From Bradysia coprophila (taxonomy: Eukaryota > Arthropoda > Insecta > Diptera > Sciaridae), in the NCBI RefSeq assembly GCF_014529535.1, contig NC_050735.1:12535739-12599738 (forward strand): a DNA stretch of 64,000 bases, given 5' to 3'. Shown piece after piece: positions 10,356 through 20,766 of this stretch. The notes under the pieces were generated by a model. It saw only the letters and a program-made list of their open reading frames with translations, searched no databases and was not told the DNA's origin. Position numbers and translations under genes: made by a program. How positions within the stretch are numbered: the stretch's first letter is position 1; each line of letters opens with the position of its first letter.

Positions 10356-10997
10356 TAATTGCACGCGTCACAAGTTTACCATTCGTATTTAGAAGACCAA
10401 CGTTGTGGTACCACCGACTTCCATTACCTGTTCCAGGCTTGTAGTAACAAACATTTGCGACACCGGAAATCAATGAAAGTTTAGAACAGGTATGGTCGAT
10501 CGGCGAATTCTTCGTAAACGCACTCATATTTTATGTCAAAATAATATGAAAATGAGTGCGTTTAAGTCCGAAAATCAATCAATTTTTATGTCCTCCGGGC
10601 GGACAATAGACCATACCTGGTTTACACTTTCATTGCCGGAAATGACATTCCGTGAGCTCAATTCGACTGAACAAGACGTTACGCCTGGTGGTTGACGACT
10701 GGTTAATATGTCCCAACTTGAACCATACAAATCAAGACCGTCTCCATAGTTGGAGTTATTGATGACAATGTCCAAATTTCCATTTCCACAATCTACATAT
10801 AGTACATGACCGCACAATTCGGGCCTAAATTTCAGATTGTACAATTCATTTATATCGCCTAGCGCCACAGGATACCGAACATTGTATGCTACTTTCGGAA
10901 GAGCACACGCTCCAGGTTCATGGGCACCATGACGAGTCGTTCTGACTTGACCATAGCACGAAGATGCCATCACCACAACCAATAAAATGAACAACAT
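10330..10997 (-). CDS. Secreted double-psi beta-barrel, expansin-like protein, interrupted by a MITE
   Basis: A signal peptide (MLFILLVVVMASSCYGQ) starts at 10997. Residues about 28-118 look like an expansin/barwin double-psi beta-barrel: GACALP, VALGDINELY, CGHVLYVDCGNGNLD, then a GDGLDLYGSSWDILT stretch with the Asp expected in the LDL motif, and GVTSCSVEL. After the barrel the pre-insertion reading continues SGVANVCYYKPGTGNGSRWY, resembling the start of the expansin C-terminal binding domain. A 165-bp MITE sits between two copies of the target ccggaaat. Reading through hits a stop, but splicing CAG|GTATGG (after 10617) to AAG|AATTCG (from 10509) restores frame; the ORF then ends at a stop inside another MITE (10330), about 186 aa. 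It could be a young pseudogene. Family assignment is by motif only, and no homologue search was run. Confidence 0.5.
10463..10643. mobile_element. hAT-like MITE, copy 3, inserted in coding sequence
   Basis: The element spans 10471-10635 (165 bp). The ends are caatgaaagt and actttcattg, with aggtatggtc inside each. The perfect 8-bp target duplication ccggaaat lies at 10463-10470 and 10636-10643. On the minus strand the same eight bases encode the Ile-Ser-Gly on both sides of the insert, proving that the target was inside the expansin-like ORF. Confidence 0.85.
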
Positions 10998-11041
10998 TTC
11001 ACTAAATCAAAACGAATGTTTCCTCGAACTCTACACAAATT

Positions 11042-11080
11042 TCACTGACAGCAAAACGGTTGTGAAACACATCTTTTATA
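11042..11080 (-). promoter_or_regulatory. TATA box and initiator of the expansin-like gene
   Basis: On the minus strand TATAAAA occupies 11080-11074 and an initiator-like TCAGTG follows about 30 bp downstream (around 11042-11048). The ATG is about 45-50 bp further at 10997. Spacing fits an insect TATA+Inr core promoter, suggesting transcription may persist despite the MITE insertions. Confidence 0.55.
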
Positions 11081-11370
11081 CAGTGCTATGATCTTTAAAC
11101 GTTACCACCCGGGTCAGAGAAGTCAGATAAAGGAACTTGCAAAACGTATTTGCCTATTCACTCACTTTTCCATTAATCTCAACGGTTTTTCCGTTACTGT
11201 TGCTCCTGATTTTTCGTAAACATTTTCGTTGAGCGATATTTTTAGTCAACGGACCAAGCTCACAAAATCATACAACAACGTATAGCCTAAGTGACATAGA
11301 TTCAAACTAACAGAGGTAACTATCCTCTTCCTTCGCACTCTAATTTCACGTAAAGTGAAAATAACTATCA
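11081..11370. other. Spacer before the protease duplication
   Basis: Short AT-rich spacer with no ORF or repeat that I recognise. It separates the divergent expansin-like gene and protease copy A. Confidence 0.4.
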
Positions 11371-13759
11371 GTTCAGTCATATAAGCCAAAACTCTTAACA
11401 CTTAAATCAACGTTCTCTTATCAGTTTATTGGTGCTCTGCAAATTTTTTTGCAAATTTTAATTAATTCACCATGGAAACACCGAAATCGAAATATATTGA
11501 GAGAATCAGGTATCCATTGACTGAACTATGATGATCATCGATTACGTCATTGAATTATTTAAAAATGTTATTAGTCTGGTTTAGTCTTTGTCGCAAGATT
11601 GAGGTAACCGTGTGTATCGGTAAATTGTTCAAACTCAAGCGAATTTCGTGGATGAAAATGAAGCTTCACCAGATAGCCATCATAGCAATATTGGCACTAT
11701 GTAACCGTGGAATCAACATACATGGATACAAAATTGAATCAGTTACCTGTGGCAGGCGTTTAGTGAAACATGAAGCACTGATTGTTGATGGATTAGCATC
11801 GCAACAAGGATTCTGGCCATGGAATGCAATCATTTATCATTTCGGAGATAATTTGAATAAGAACTTCAAATGCGGTGGTACTTTACTGAATTCGAATGCA
11901 ATTTTAACGGCAGCACATTGTGTTTACGAAAGAAGTCAACCAATAATACCGTCCAGAGTGGTAATTGAATTGGGAACAAATAATTTGATAAATTCTGGAC
12001 CATACAGACAAGATTTTCAAGTACAATTGTGACAAAGATTTAATTTGGAATGTAAATCTTAAAGAAAAATTGTTTTCCGATTCAATAGGCCTACCAAATA
12101 ATTCCACATCCAAATTACAACATCTCCAGTTTAGGACACGACATCGCTATCATTTTACTTGGCACCCAGGTCACTTTCAGTGACTTCGTTCAACCAATCT
12201 GTTTATGGAACGCAAACAAAACCGATTTATCCGAAGTTGTAGACAAGTCAGGTACGGTAGTTGGTTTTGGAGTAATGAAAACCGATCAAATCTCGACCAT
12301 TCTTCAACAAGCCGTTATGCCAGTGGTTAATGTTACGACCTGTCTCATGAGTGACAGGGATTTCTACGGGAAATTTCTCTCGGACTTTACATTTTGTGCC
12401 GGTTCTCGGAATGGTACGCTTCATAGTTCATACGAAAATATTTTTCTAACATTTTGAATATGTAGGAACAACTGCATGTAACGGGGATAGCGGCGGATCT
12501 TTAGTATTCGAAGATGAAGGCTTTTTCCGGATACGAGGAATCGTATCGTTAACGCAGGTCAGAACCGGAGAACTTCGCAAATTGTGTAAGGTGGACGAAT
12601 ACGTCATTTTCACTGATGTTGCAAAATATTTACCGTGGATTGATGAGAACGTACCTGAGCTGCCGCTACCACCTATGACATCAAAAGGTTAGAATCGTTG
12701 CAGACTTGAGAAAATGGCAGCCCGCCGTTGCTTATGACTTAAATTCTCCCTTGCAATTAATTTAAGTTAAATAATTTTAAGGTGACAATGCCGAAACAGA
12801 TGGTCCAACAACCCCAACAGAGAACATAACACTTTACTTAAACAACCTGATACAAAATTTACATCCGAACACTGGAAATCGATTCGATTTACCGTTCATT
12901 AACGAGACGTATTGGCAGCATTTAACGCATATCGATGTCAGGTTGTTCAACTATGTCCTGGAGTCAATGGTTTTGTAGTGGTACATGGAACGCAACTGAT
13001 GAAACATTCTTCATAGACTACGTGAAGCAGGCAAAACAATCCTTGGGCGAAACTTTGACAGACTTTAAGGAATACGAATCAATTTCTAACTTTAGGAAAT
13101 TAGGGGAGGATTTACTTCCAGTAGTAACGTACGAAGAATTTATCCCACCAGGTTCGCAAAGGACGCAACAACCAGGTTCGCGACGGAAGCGAATGCTCAA
13201 GCTCGTAAACGGACAATTTATTGCACCGACGAAGACGGAGGAGACGGTATCAGGAGATTTCGATGTCGCTTTTCTTTCCTTTTTGCAGAAATGCTTTGAA
13301 TTCATGAATCGCGACCATAGAGACATTGCGCATAGCTGCGATTTGGTTTTTTCCTTTAGACAAATTAGAAATTCAATATTTGATCTAAACGACGAGAAAT
13401 TGATAGTTTTTCTGTCCGAATTCTCGTCCAATATTTTCACATTCGCAAGTTACCTGTCGCTAAATTTCCCGGACAGATCTTCCGTTTCATCGGGTAGTAG
13501 GGAATCCGTTTCTGCACAAATAAAGAGCGTATTCAACTACATGATCCAATCTATGAACGAAATTAAAATGAGCTTTTGCGACGCTTTCCCTGGTGTTACC
13601 TTTGATGCACTAAAATATGATATTAATCTTCTTTTGGTCCGCAACAAGTATAAAAACATTTACAAATAGTACTGATTCTGATTTTTGTCTATTAAAAAGT
13701 GAATTTTTGTTTTTGTATTCTCTGTCTTAATGAAATGATGCAAATAAAAACCTCAATTG
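11371..13759 (+). repeat. Segmental duplication, copy A
   Basis: The segment from gttcagtcatataagcc (11371) to about 13759 is near-identical to 15934-18294. It includes the upstream region, the whole protease gene and its 3' end. Both copies share a CTTATCA (GATA-type) site next to an initiator-like tcagtt about 230 bp before the ATG. Confidence 0.9.
11652..13669 (+). pseudogene. Trypsin-fold protease with novel C-terminal domain, copy A, frameshifted
   Basis: Exons by comparison with copy B are 11652-12020, 12089-12413, 12466-12687 and 12782 onward. The protease domain is intact: signal peptide, TAAHC (His), a GHDIAI block (Asp) and ACNGDSGGSL (Ser). In the last exon an 11-bp deletion after 12957 (relative to copy B and to the fragment at 14757) shifts the frame and gives a stop at 12976-12978. 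The rest of the C-terminal domain stays open in another frame to 13669 (DYVKQAKQSLGETL through RNKYKNIYK). The full protein is therefore broken, though a secreted enzyme lacking the C-terminal domain could still be made. Small differences from copy B also include RSQPII versus SSQTII. Confidence 0.75.
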
Positions 13760-14756
13760 AGCCATGATATCTGGAGATTTTCAAAATTATCCACGAACTT
13801 AATTCTATGATTGACATTTCAAGGCGACCCCAAAGAACATAAAAACATTAGATTGAAACAATTTCCAAAATACCTGTTGTCCGATATTTTGTTTATACAT
13901 CCCAACACTAAAGACACATTTAATTCATGTCCCCATTGAATTAACACATTAAATCTTAAAATACCCAAAATACAATAATGTTCAAAACATTTTAGGGGGA
14001 GGTTACTGCGTCACAGCCTCCGCTACCGCTGCGGCTATGATATGCAACCACATAAGGATTCTCCTTACTCAGGCAATCGAATTCGACGTGTCACAAATGT
14101 AAGAGGGAACCTATGAGATTATCGTACTTCGTACGGGTCTAAAGAGATCACAAACATCCGATGATAAAGTCGAGAATACCCTGAAATTTTCCGAATATTA
14201 AGTGTCGTTGCATGTTAAGTACAGATACCACCAGGTATATACCGTGTCATGGTAAAATCTCAAATTTTAAAGCACCGAAAATATGCATTCGAAGTTATTG
14301 CGACACTTTTATTAAAAATCAAAATTTATAAAATTAAAATAAATTAGAAGTCAAAGCTGTAATAACCTACACTCCTTTCAAATAGACGATTAACATTTTG
14401 CAATAGAGTGTGGATTTGAGCACTATTTCTCAGTTCCTGTCACTGATTGACGCTGTCCCCAAGTCGGTCTCCTGTCACTTCATTAAAACAATATTTTCAT
14501 AGAAAATTTGATAGAAAAATCAATTTATTAACAAATGGTTGCTTTTTTCAAATTTTGGAGCTCATAAGACCGACTCGCCGACAGTGCCATCGCTGTTTTT
14601 TGCGGTGGTGACGATAACAAATACCACACTCTATTAAATTTTATGTTTCTGCAGGATTCCCCTGACCGATCATAACTCATTATTGTCTTCATTTTCATTT
14701 ATTGTCTCCGCACAGGAGGTTACGAATAAAACTACAAATTGCTACAAATAATTATT
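13760..14756. other. Intergenic spacer between protease copies
   Basis: AT-rich, with no ORF above background and no RNA gene recognised. A small GC-rich patch (ctccgctaccgctgcgg, about 14010-14030) stands out but has no interpretable structure. Confidence 0.4.
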
Positions 14757-14874
14757 GATTTAACGAATATCGACGTCAGGTTGTTCAACTATGTCCTAAC
14801 AACAATCTGGAGTCAATGGTTTTGTAGTGGTACATGGATAGCAACTGATGAAATTTACTTCATAGACTACGTGA
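14757..14874 (+). pseudogene. Third, partial copy of the protease C-terminal exon
   Basis: About 118 bp matching the last exon of the protease (DVRLFNYVLTTIWSQWFCSG and following residues up to the IDYV block). It lacks the 11-bp deletion of copy A, showing that the longer sequence is ancestral. Homology stops abruptly at both ends with no flanking exons, so it is a remnant of a further duplication. Confidence 0.75.
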
Positions 14875-15868
14875 CTGAACGTCCACTCTTATTTCTACCC
14901 TAGACGCTATATTTTTGGTAGTCCGGGGCGCTAATAGCACCCTCGCTCGGTGGTATGTCGAACGTTGAAACCGTATTTCTCACTGTACAACAGAGGTTAC
15001 TACACGATCCGGCAACAGACCAATTTGCCACTATCTAAGGTTAAGGATCGGAAAGTAGAAAAATAAAAAAATAAAAATGAATATTTATGTCTTCTCCAAT
15101 AGATACTGGACAACGCGGATTAGATATTGAATGATTCTTAACTGTTTTTTGAACACCAACATATAAAACTCTCTAAAATTTTGCGTCAATAAACGCTACT
15201 TGTATGAAAATGGGTGAGTATCTAAGAGTTGTACTCGATCTGCACTGAGTATGCGGTGTGTGTACAACTCCACGTACTAAGCAAACATATGTGTTATTAT
15301 ACCTCTGCCTACGGATCAAACAATTTTAGTTACTGACTTACTTATGCTGTACATCCGGTTCTAAATGTATTTTGTACATTTTTAAACATTTTCATATTTT
15401 TAGTGACTAAAACGGAATTGATACGGAATTGATAATATTACTGTGATATAACTTACAATATTACGTTGGTTCGGAAAAAGAGTGTTTAAGATCAAAGTGC
15501 AAAATTTAGTCTTCTAACTTTGGAGTTGCTCTAGTCTCTAGTCTTATTTCGATCTTTTTTCTACTTTTAATCCGCAATAAACCTTAAATAAATCAATAAA
15601 ATAAATAGTGCTGATCTGATCTTTAGAATGAATTCTTTGTCGATGAGAAAGCAAACTATTTTTTGTGTTCCTTATCTTTCCTTCTCTCACATAAATTTAA
15701 GATTTCAAAATTCTTTTGATATTGAATGAAAACAAAATAGTTTCGCGAATTTGGTTTACATTTAGTTGATTCAGAAAAAAACAAACAAAAAACTTGTCTT
15801 TGAATGTCGTCCGATTATTATAAATAATGAAAACCTATCAAGTAGCCGTGATTAAATCGATGATATTT
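14875..15868. other. Intergenic spacer
   Basis: AT-rich sequence without recognised genes or repeats of known family. Confidence 0.35.
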
Positions 15869-15932
15869 ACAATCGCTAAAACGAACTGGTGTGCATACGT
15901 TATTTTGCACACCAGTTCGGTTTAGCGATTGT
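15869..15932. repeat. Near-perfect palindrome at the duplication edge
   Basis: Arms of 27 bp at 15869-15895 and 15906-15932 (outer ends acaatcgctaaa and tttagcgattgt) pair with one mismatch around a 10-bp loop. The right arm ends 1 bp before the first base of duplication copy B (15934). No equivalent palindrome precedes copy A. Confidence 0.85.
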
Positions 15933-15933
15933 A

Positions 15934-18294
15934 GTTCAGTCATATAAGCCAAAACTCTTAACACTTAAATCAACGTTCTCTTATCAGTTTATTGGTGCTC
16001 TGCAAATTTTTTTGCAAATTTTAATTAATTCACCATGGAAACACCGAAATCGAAATATATTGAGAGAATCAGGTATCCATTGACTGAACTATGATGATCA
16101 TCGATTACGTCATTGAATTATTTAAAAATGTTATTAGTCTGGTTTAGTCTTTGTCGCAAGATTGAGGTAACCGTGTGTATCGGTAAATTGTTCAAACTCA
16201 AGTGAATTTCGTGGATGAAAATGAAGCTTCACCAGATAGCCATCATAGCAATATTGGCACTATGTAACCGTGGAATCAACATACATGGATACAAAATTGA
16301 ATCAGTTACCTGTGGCAGGCGTTTAGTGAAACATGAAGCACTGATTGTTGATGGATTAGCATCGCAACAAGGATTCTGGCCATGGAATGCAATCATTTAT
16401 CATTTCGGAGATAATTTGAATAAGAAATTCAAATGCGGTGGTACTTTACTGAATTCAAATGCAATTTTAACGGCAGCCCATTGTGTTTACGAAAGTAGTC
16501 AAACAATAATACCGTCCAGAGTGGTAATTGAATTGGGAACAAATAATTTGATAAATTCTGGACCATACAGACAAGATTTTCAAGTACAATTGTGACAAAG
16601 AATTAATTTGGAATGTAAATCTTAAAGAAAAATTGTTTTCCGATTCAATAGGCCTACCAAATAATTCCACATCCAAATTACAACATCTCCAGTTTAAGAC
16701 ACGACATCGCTATCATTTTACTTGGCACCCAGGTCACTTTCAGTGATTTCGTTCAACCAATCTGTTTATGGAACGCAAACAAAACCGATTTATCCGAAGT
16801 TGTAGACAAGTCAGGTACGGTAGTTGGTTTTGGAGTAACGAAAACCGATCAAATCTCGACCATTCTTCAACAAGCCGTTATGCCAGTGGTTAATGTTACG
16901 ACCTGTCTCATGAGTGACAGGGATTTCTACGGGAAATTTCTCTCGGACTTTACATTTTGTGCCGGGTCTCGGAATGGTACGCTTCATAGTTCATACGAAA
17001 ATATTTTTCATACATTTTGAATATGTAGGAACAACTGCATGTAACGGGGATAGCGGCGGATCTTTAGTATTCGAAGATGAAGGCTTTTTCCGGATACGAG
17101 GAATCGTATCGTTAACGCAGGTCAGAACCGGAGAACATCGCGAATTGTGTAAGGTGGACGAATACGTCGTTTTCACTGATGTTGCAAAATATTTACCGTG
17201 GATTGATGAGAACGTACCTGAGCTGCCGCTACCACCTATGACATCAAAAGGTTGTAATCGTCGCATACTTGAGAAAATGGCAGCCCGCCGTTGCTTATGA
17301 CATAAATTCTCCCTTACAATTAATTTAAGTTAAATAATTTTAAGGTGACAATGCCGAAACAGATGGCCCAACAACCCCAACAGAGAACATAACACTTTAC
17401 TTTAACAACCTGATACAAAATTTACATCCGAACACTGGAAATCGATTCGATTTACCGTTCATTAACGAGACGTATTGGCAGCATTTAACGCATATCGATG
17501 TCAGGTTGTTCAACTATGTCCTAGCAACAATCTGGAGTCAATGGTTTTGTAGTGGTACATGGAACGCAACTGATGAAACATTCTTCATAGACTACGTGAA
17601 GCAGGCAAAACAATCCTTGGACGAAACTTTGACAGACTTTAAGGAATACGAATTCATTTCGAACTTTAGGAATTTAAGTGAGGATTTACTTCCAAAAGCA
17701 ACGTACCAAGAATTCCCGCCAGGCTCGGGAGAGAAGCGAATGGTCATAAACGGACAATTTGTTGTACCGATGGCGACGGTATCAGGAGATTTCGATGTCG
17801 CGTTTTTTTCCTTTTTGCAGAAATGCTTTGATTTCATGAATCTTGGTCATAGAGACATTGCCCATAGCTGCGATTTGGTTTTTTCCTTTAGACAAATTAG
17901 AAATTCAATATTTGATCTAAACGACGAGAAATTGATAGTTTTTCTGTCCGAATTCTCATCCAATGTTTTCACATTCGCAAGTTACCTGTCGCTAAATTTC
18001 CCGGACAGATCTTCCGTTTCATCGGGTAGTAGGGAATCCGTTTCTGCACAAATAAAGAGCGTATTCAACTACATGATCCAATCTATGAACGAAATTAAAA
18101 TGAGCTTTTGCGACGCTTTCCCTGGTGTTACCTTTGATGCACTAAAATATGATATTAATCTTCTTTTGGTCCGCAACAAGTATAAAAACATTTACAAATA
18201 GTACTGATTCTGATTTTTGTCTATGAAAAAGTGAATTTTTGTTTTTGTATTCTCTGTCTTAATGAAATGATGCAAATAAAAACTTCAATTGAAT
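15934..18294 (+). repeat. Segmental duplication, copy B
   Basis: Near-identical to 11371-13759, including 5' flank, introns and 3' end. Sequence similarity ends just after the shared tcaattga at about 18294. Confidence 0.9.
16215..18201 (+). CDS. Secreted trypsin-fold serine protease with unrecognised C-terminal domain (intact copy)
   Basis: Four exons: 16215-16583, 16652-16976, 17029-17250 and 17345-18201, about 590 aa with phases consistent. The signal peptide is MKMKLHQIAIIAILALCNRG; the longer ORF seen in copy A is closed here by a TGA, supporting this start. The chymotrypsin-fold domain opens LIVDGLASQQGFWPWNA and has TAAHC, HPNYNISS then DIAI, and CNGDSGGSL, so the triad is complete. 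Position 189 would be Thr and the usual SWG at 214-216 reads SLT, so the S1 pocket is atypical. After a proline-rich linker (PELPLPPMTS) comes a ~285-residue domain with WSQWFCSGTWNATDETFFID, paired Cys, and a helical C-terminal part ending KYKNIYK. I do not recognise it. Probably an extracellular gut or haemolymph enzyme (inference). Confidence 0.75.
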
Positions 18295-18847
18295 TCCATG
18301 TAATTTTCTTAAACGAAATTGGGAGAAGCAGAAGTTGACATTAGTTGTGAATTCTTCCATAAAACATAGTGAGGACCTGTACGAGTAAAGTTAGTTGTTC
18401 ATATAATTTTTTTTGCTGATTTGGCATCTCTAGGTAACCACAAAAGAATTTAGAAAATTAAAATACAGAAAAATAAAACACAAAAAGTTTTACTGTATTC
18501 ATTTCGTCAATCTGATACCATCGATATTGAAATATTTTGGAAAAATCAGTAGAAATATTATTCTGTAACTATATGAGCTTAATGAAATCTATTCGGTTGT
18601 TCCTTATTTGACCAAATTGACCAAAAACCATGGTTGTCGATAGTTTTTGACGAGATCTTTTCCACAAACCCTAATTTGAACAGTTTGAATCAATTTCTGC
18701 ATTGGAAAAATAGCCCAAAATTAAGTTTTTTCTCGAATTTTTCACAGCTTTGGCAAAAAAAATCTTTAAAAACGAAACAATTCGATAGATTTTGATGATA
18801 CCTTTCCAACAAACCCGGTTTTATAAATATTGGACGAGTTTTACATT
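18295..18847. other. Intergenic spacer
   Basis: AT-rich with no recognised gene or repeat family. Confidence 0.35.
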
Positions 18848-19122
18848 ATAAATATCTAAGAGTAATTATACCTAGAGAGGAAATTTCGAACAAAATTACG
18901 TATAATATGTGGTCCCAACATGAAATACGAAATGTTTATTGGTATGTGTGTCTGCCCTCTTATTTAAGAGGCCAAATTGAACTATCAAACGCGAAAAAAC
19001 TTCAGCGTATACATGTATTGGTGTAAAATTATACGAAATGTGTATCTTATACAAACTGATGTTGGGACCACATTTCGTCGTACATATTTCCTCACTAGGT
19101 ATAATTACTCTAAGATAAATAT
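18848..19122. mobile_element. MITE with 8-bp TSD ('gagtaattatacctag' family)
   Basis: The element spans 18856-19114 (259 bp). Its ends are inverted copies reading ctwagagtaattatacctag followed by gaggaaat. The perfect target duplication ataaatat lies at 18848-18855 and 19115-19122. The interior contains a second inverted pair around tggtcccaacat and atgttgggacca. A shorter member is at 59474-59565. Confidence 0.85.
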
Positions 19123-20766
19123 AGTAAAAGTAGCGCTAAATTTAGCACTTTAGCAATTTCGTAAATGTCTTACTGTCATAACCAAGGCTGTATACTTTGG
19201 GGAGGTCACGCAGATACAGATACGCGGGTTACACACCACAGTTAATGATAAAATGGCCGATTTCATACAAAAATTCACCTACTCTGATGATTTTCGTCGT
19301 CTTGATGATGTGGTGAATTTTTTTACATGTAAAATCATCAGTAGTGGTGTGTTCCCGCGTATCTAATAAAATGGCGGTCTGCGTGACCTCTGCGTGACCT
19401 CCTCAAAGTATACAGCCTTGGTCATAACTTCTTTCAGAACCTTGAATTTTTGGTTATGGTTCTATGGATGGCACTTTGACATTTCACGTAACCTTAGAAT
19501 TTCTCTTTCTCGAGAGTTACGTTTCCCAAGAAAGACATATAGCTGTATCTAGTAGGCGCGGTCGAATGCTACTACTACCGCTACTAGCAAATTTTTTGTT
19601 TTTAATATTTCGCCACCCGAAGTTATTCCAGACTCCAGCCTCCAGACCATTTATCATTTTCATTATGCGGTACTCATCAACGTAACTCCATTTAATTTTT
19701 CGTCAAGTAGTTCTTAACCTCAATTAATTGACGTTTACTGGTTTTTATATGCTACCTGCGTTGAAAACTGTACTTTTCATATTTCAAGCACAACTTTCAA
19801 CGTATTCAGCGTGTAATATATATTACACCCTTGTCATGAAGAAGTGGAGGCTTGCCGAGACTTATAGTGACAAGTGTGTATACTCTATTTTATTACTTAA
19901 GCGAAATCGAGACATCAACATAGAACTGAAGTGTAATTTTTGAATTATGGGTCTGTTCCAAGGCCATACAAATTGTCAAATTTCATCCATAGACAACATA
20001 ACCTAAACAATTTCTCATGAAAAATGAGCTGCCGAAATTAGCGCGAAGCAGCTTCAATACGTAAAATTTTTTGAAAGATGTCACTAAAAGTATACGGCGT
20101 CTCAAATTTTTTGCAAAAAACAAGGGTTATGTCGTCTGTGGATGAAATCGTCGTGGTTCGGGTTGTCAAAGTTCGCATTTACAGTTATTTGGAACAAACC
20201 TATTCTTCTAGTTCTTTTCATCTTTTATTCCTGTTTCAAATACTATTACATGAAAATCGTTCGTTCGATTCATTCGATATGTCTGACAGCTGGGATCGTG
20301 TCTGACGTTTACAAGGTCATGAAAATGATGCAGTCTGAAAATGGTTCACGCTCCGCAGAATCGACCACCCCTAATATCTACCTCGACATTTTCTTCTGAA
20401 TCACCCTATGAAATTTTTCATCTTGACATTTTGTTTTTTTGTTTTTCGTGTTTCTTTGGTTTCCTCCAACATTTACGACGTAAACAAAAACAATCGTTTC
20501 ACCGCAACTTATTTTCTTTATTCTAATTTTATATAGTTTGCAGACTTGTACTGCACATCACTCAGCGATGTAAATAACAAATTCTTTTCACTTTTCGTTG
20601 AGAGTCTATAAATAAATGTCAAAAGTTATTTCGGTGGTGGTTGTAAATATAGGTTTGCAGTGTGTGAAATATCGGTGTTATGATCGGTGATATAACTTTG
20701 ATTGATCTTTTGCCGTGAAATTGTTTGTTGATATCAAACAGTAATTAACAAAAAAAAAGTGAAACG
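19123..20766. other. Intergenic, with dispersed repeat and SMYD promoter
   Basis: Around 19195-19410 an inverted structure is visible (aggctgtatactttgg...ggaggtcacgcag against its reverse copy ending agtatacagccttggtc), probably another small foldback. Positions 19735-19840 match a dispersed family also present at 45860-45990 and 57160-57290. The last few hundred bases should hold the SMYD3-like promoter; no TATA box was identified. Confidence 0.45.

Noticed and set aside
11550-11651. Longer N-terminus for protease copy A
   Set aside because: The upstream frame is closed by a TGA in the near-identical copy B, and the downstream ATG begins a clear signal peptide.
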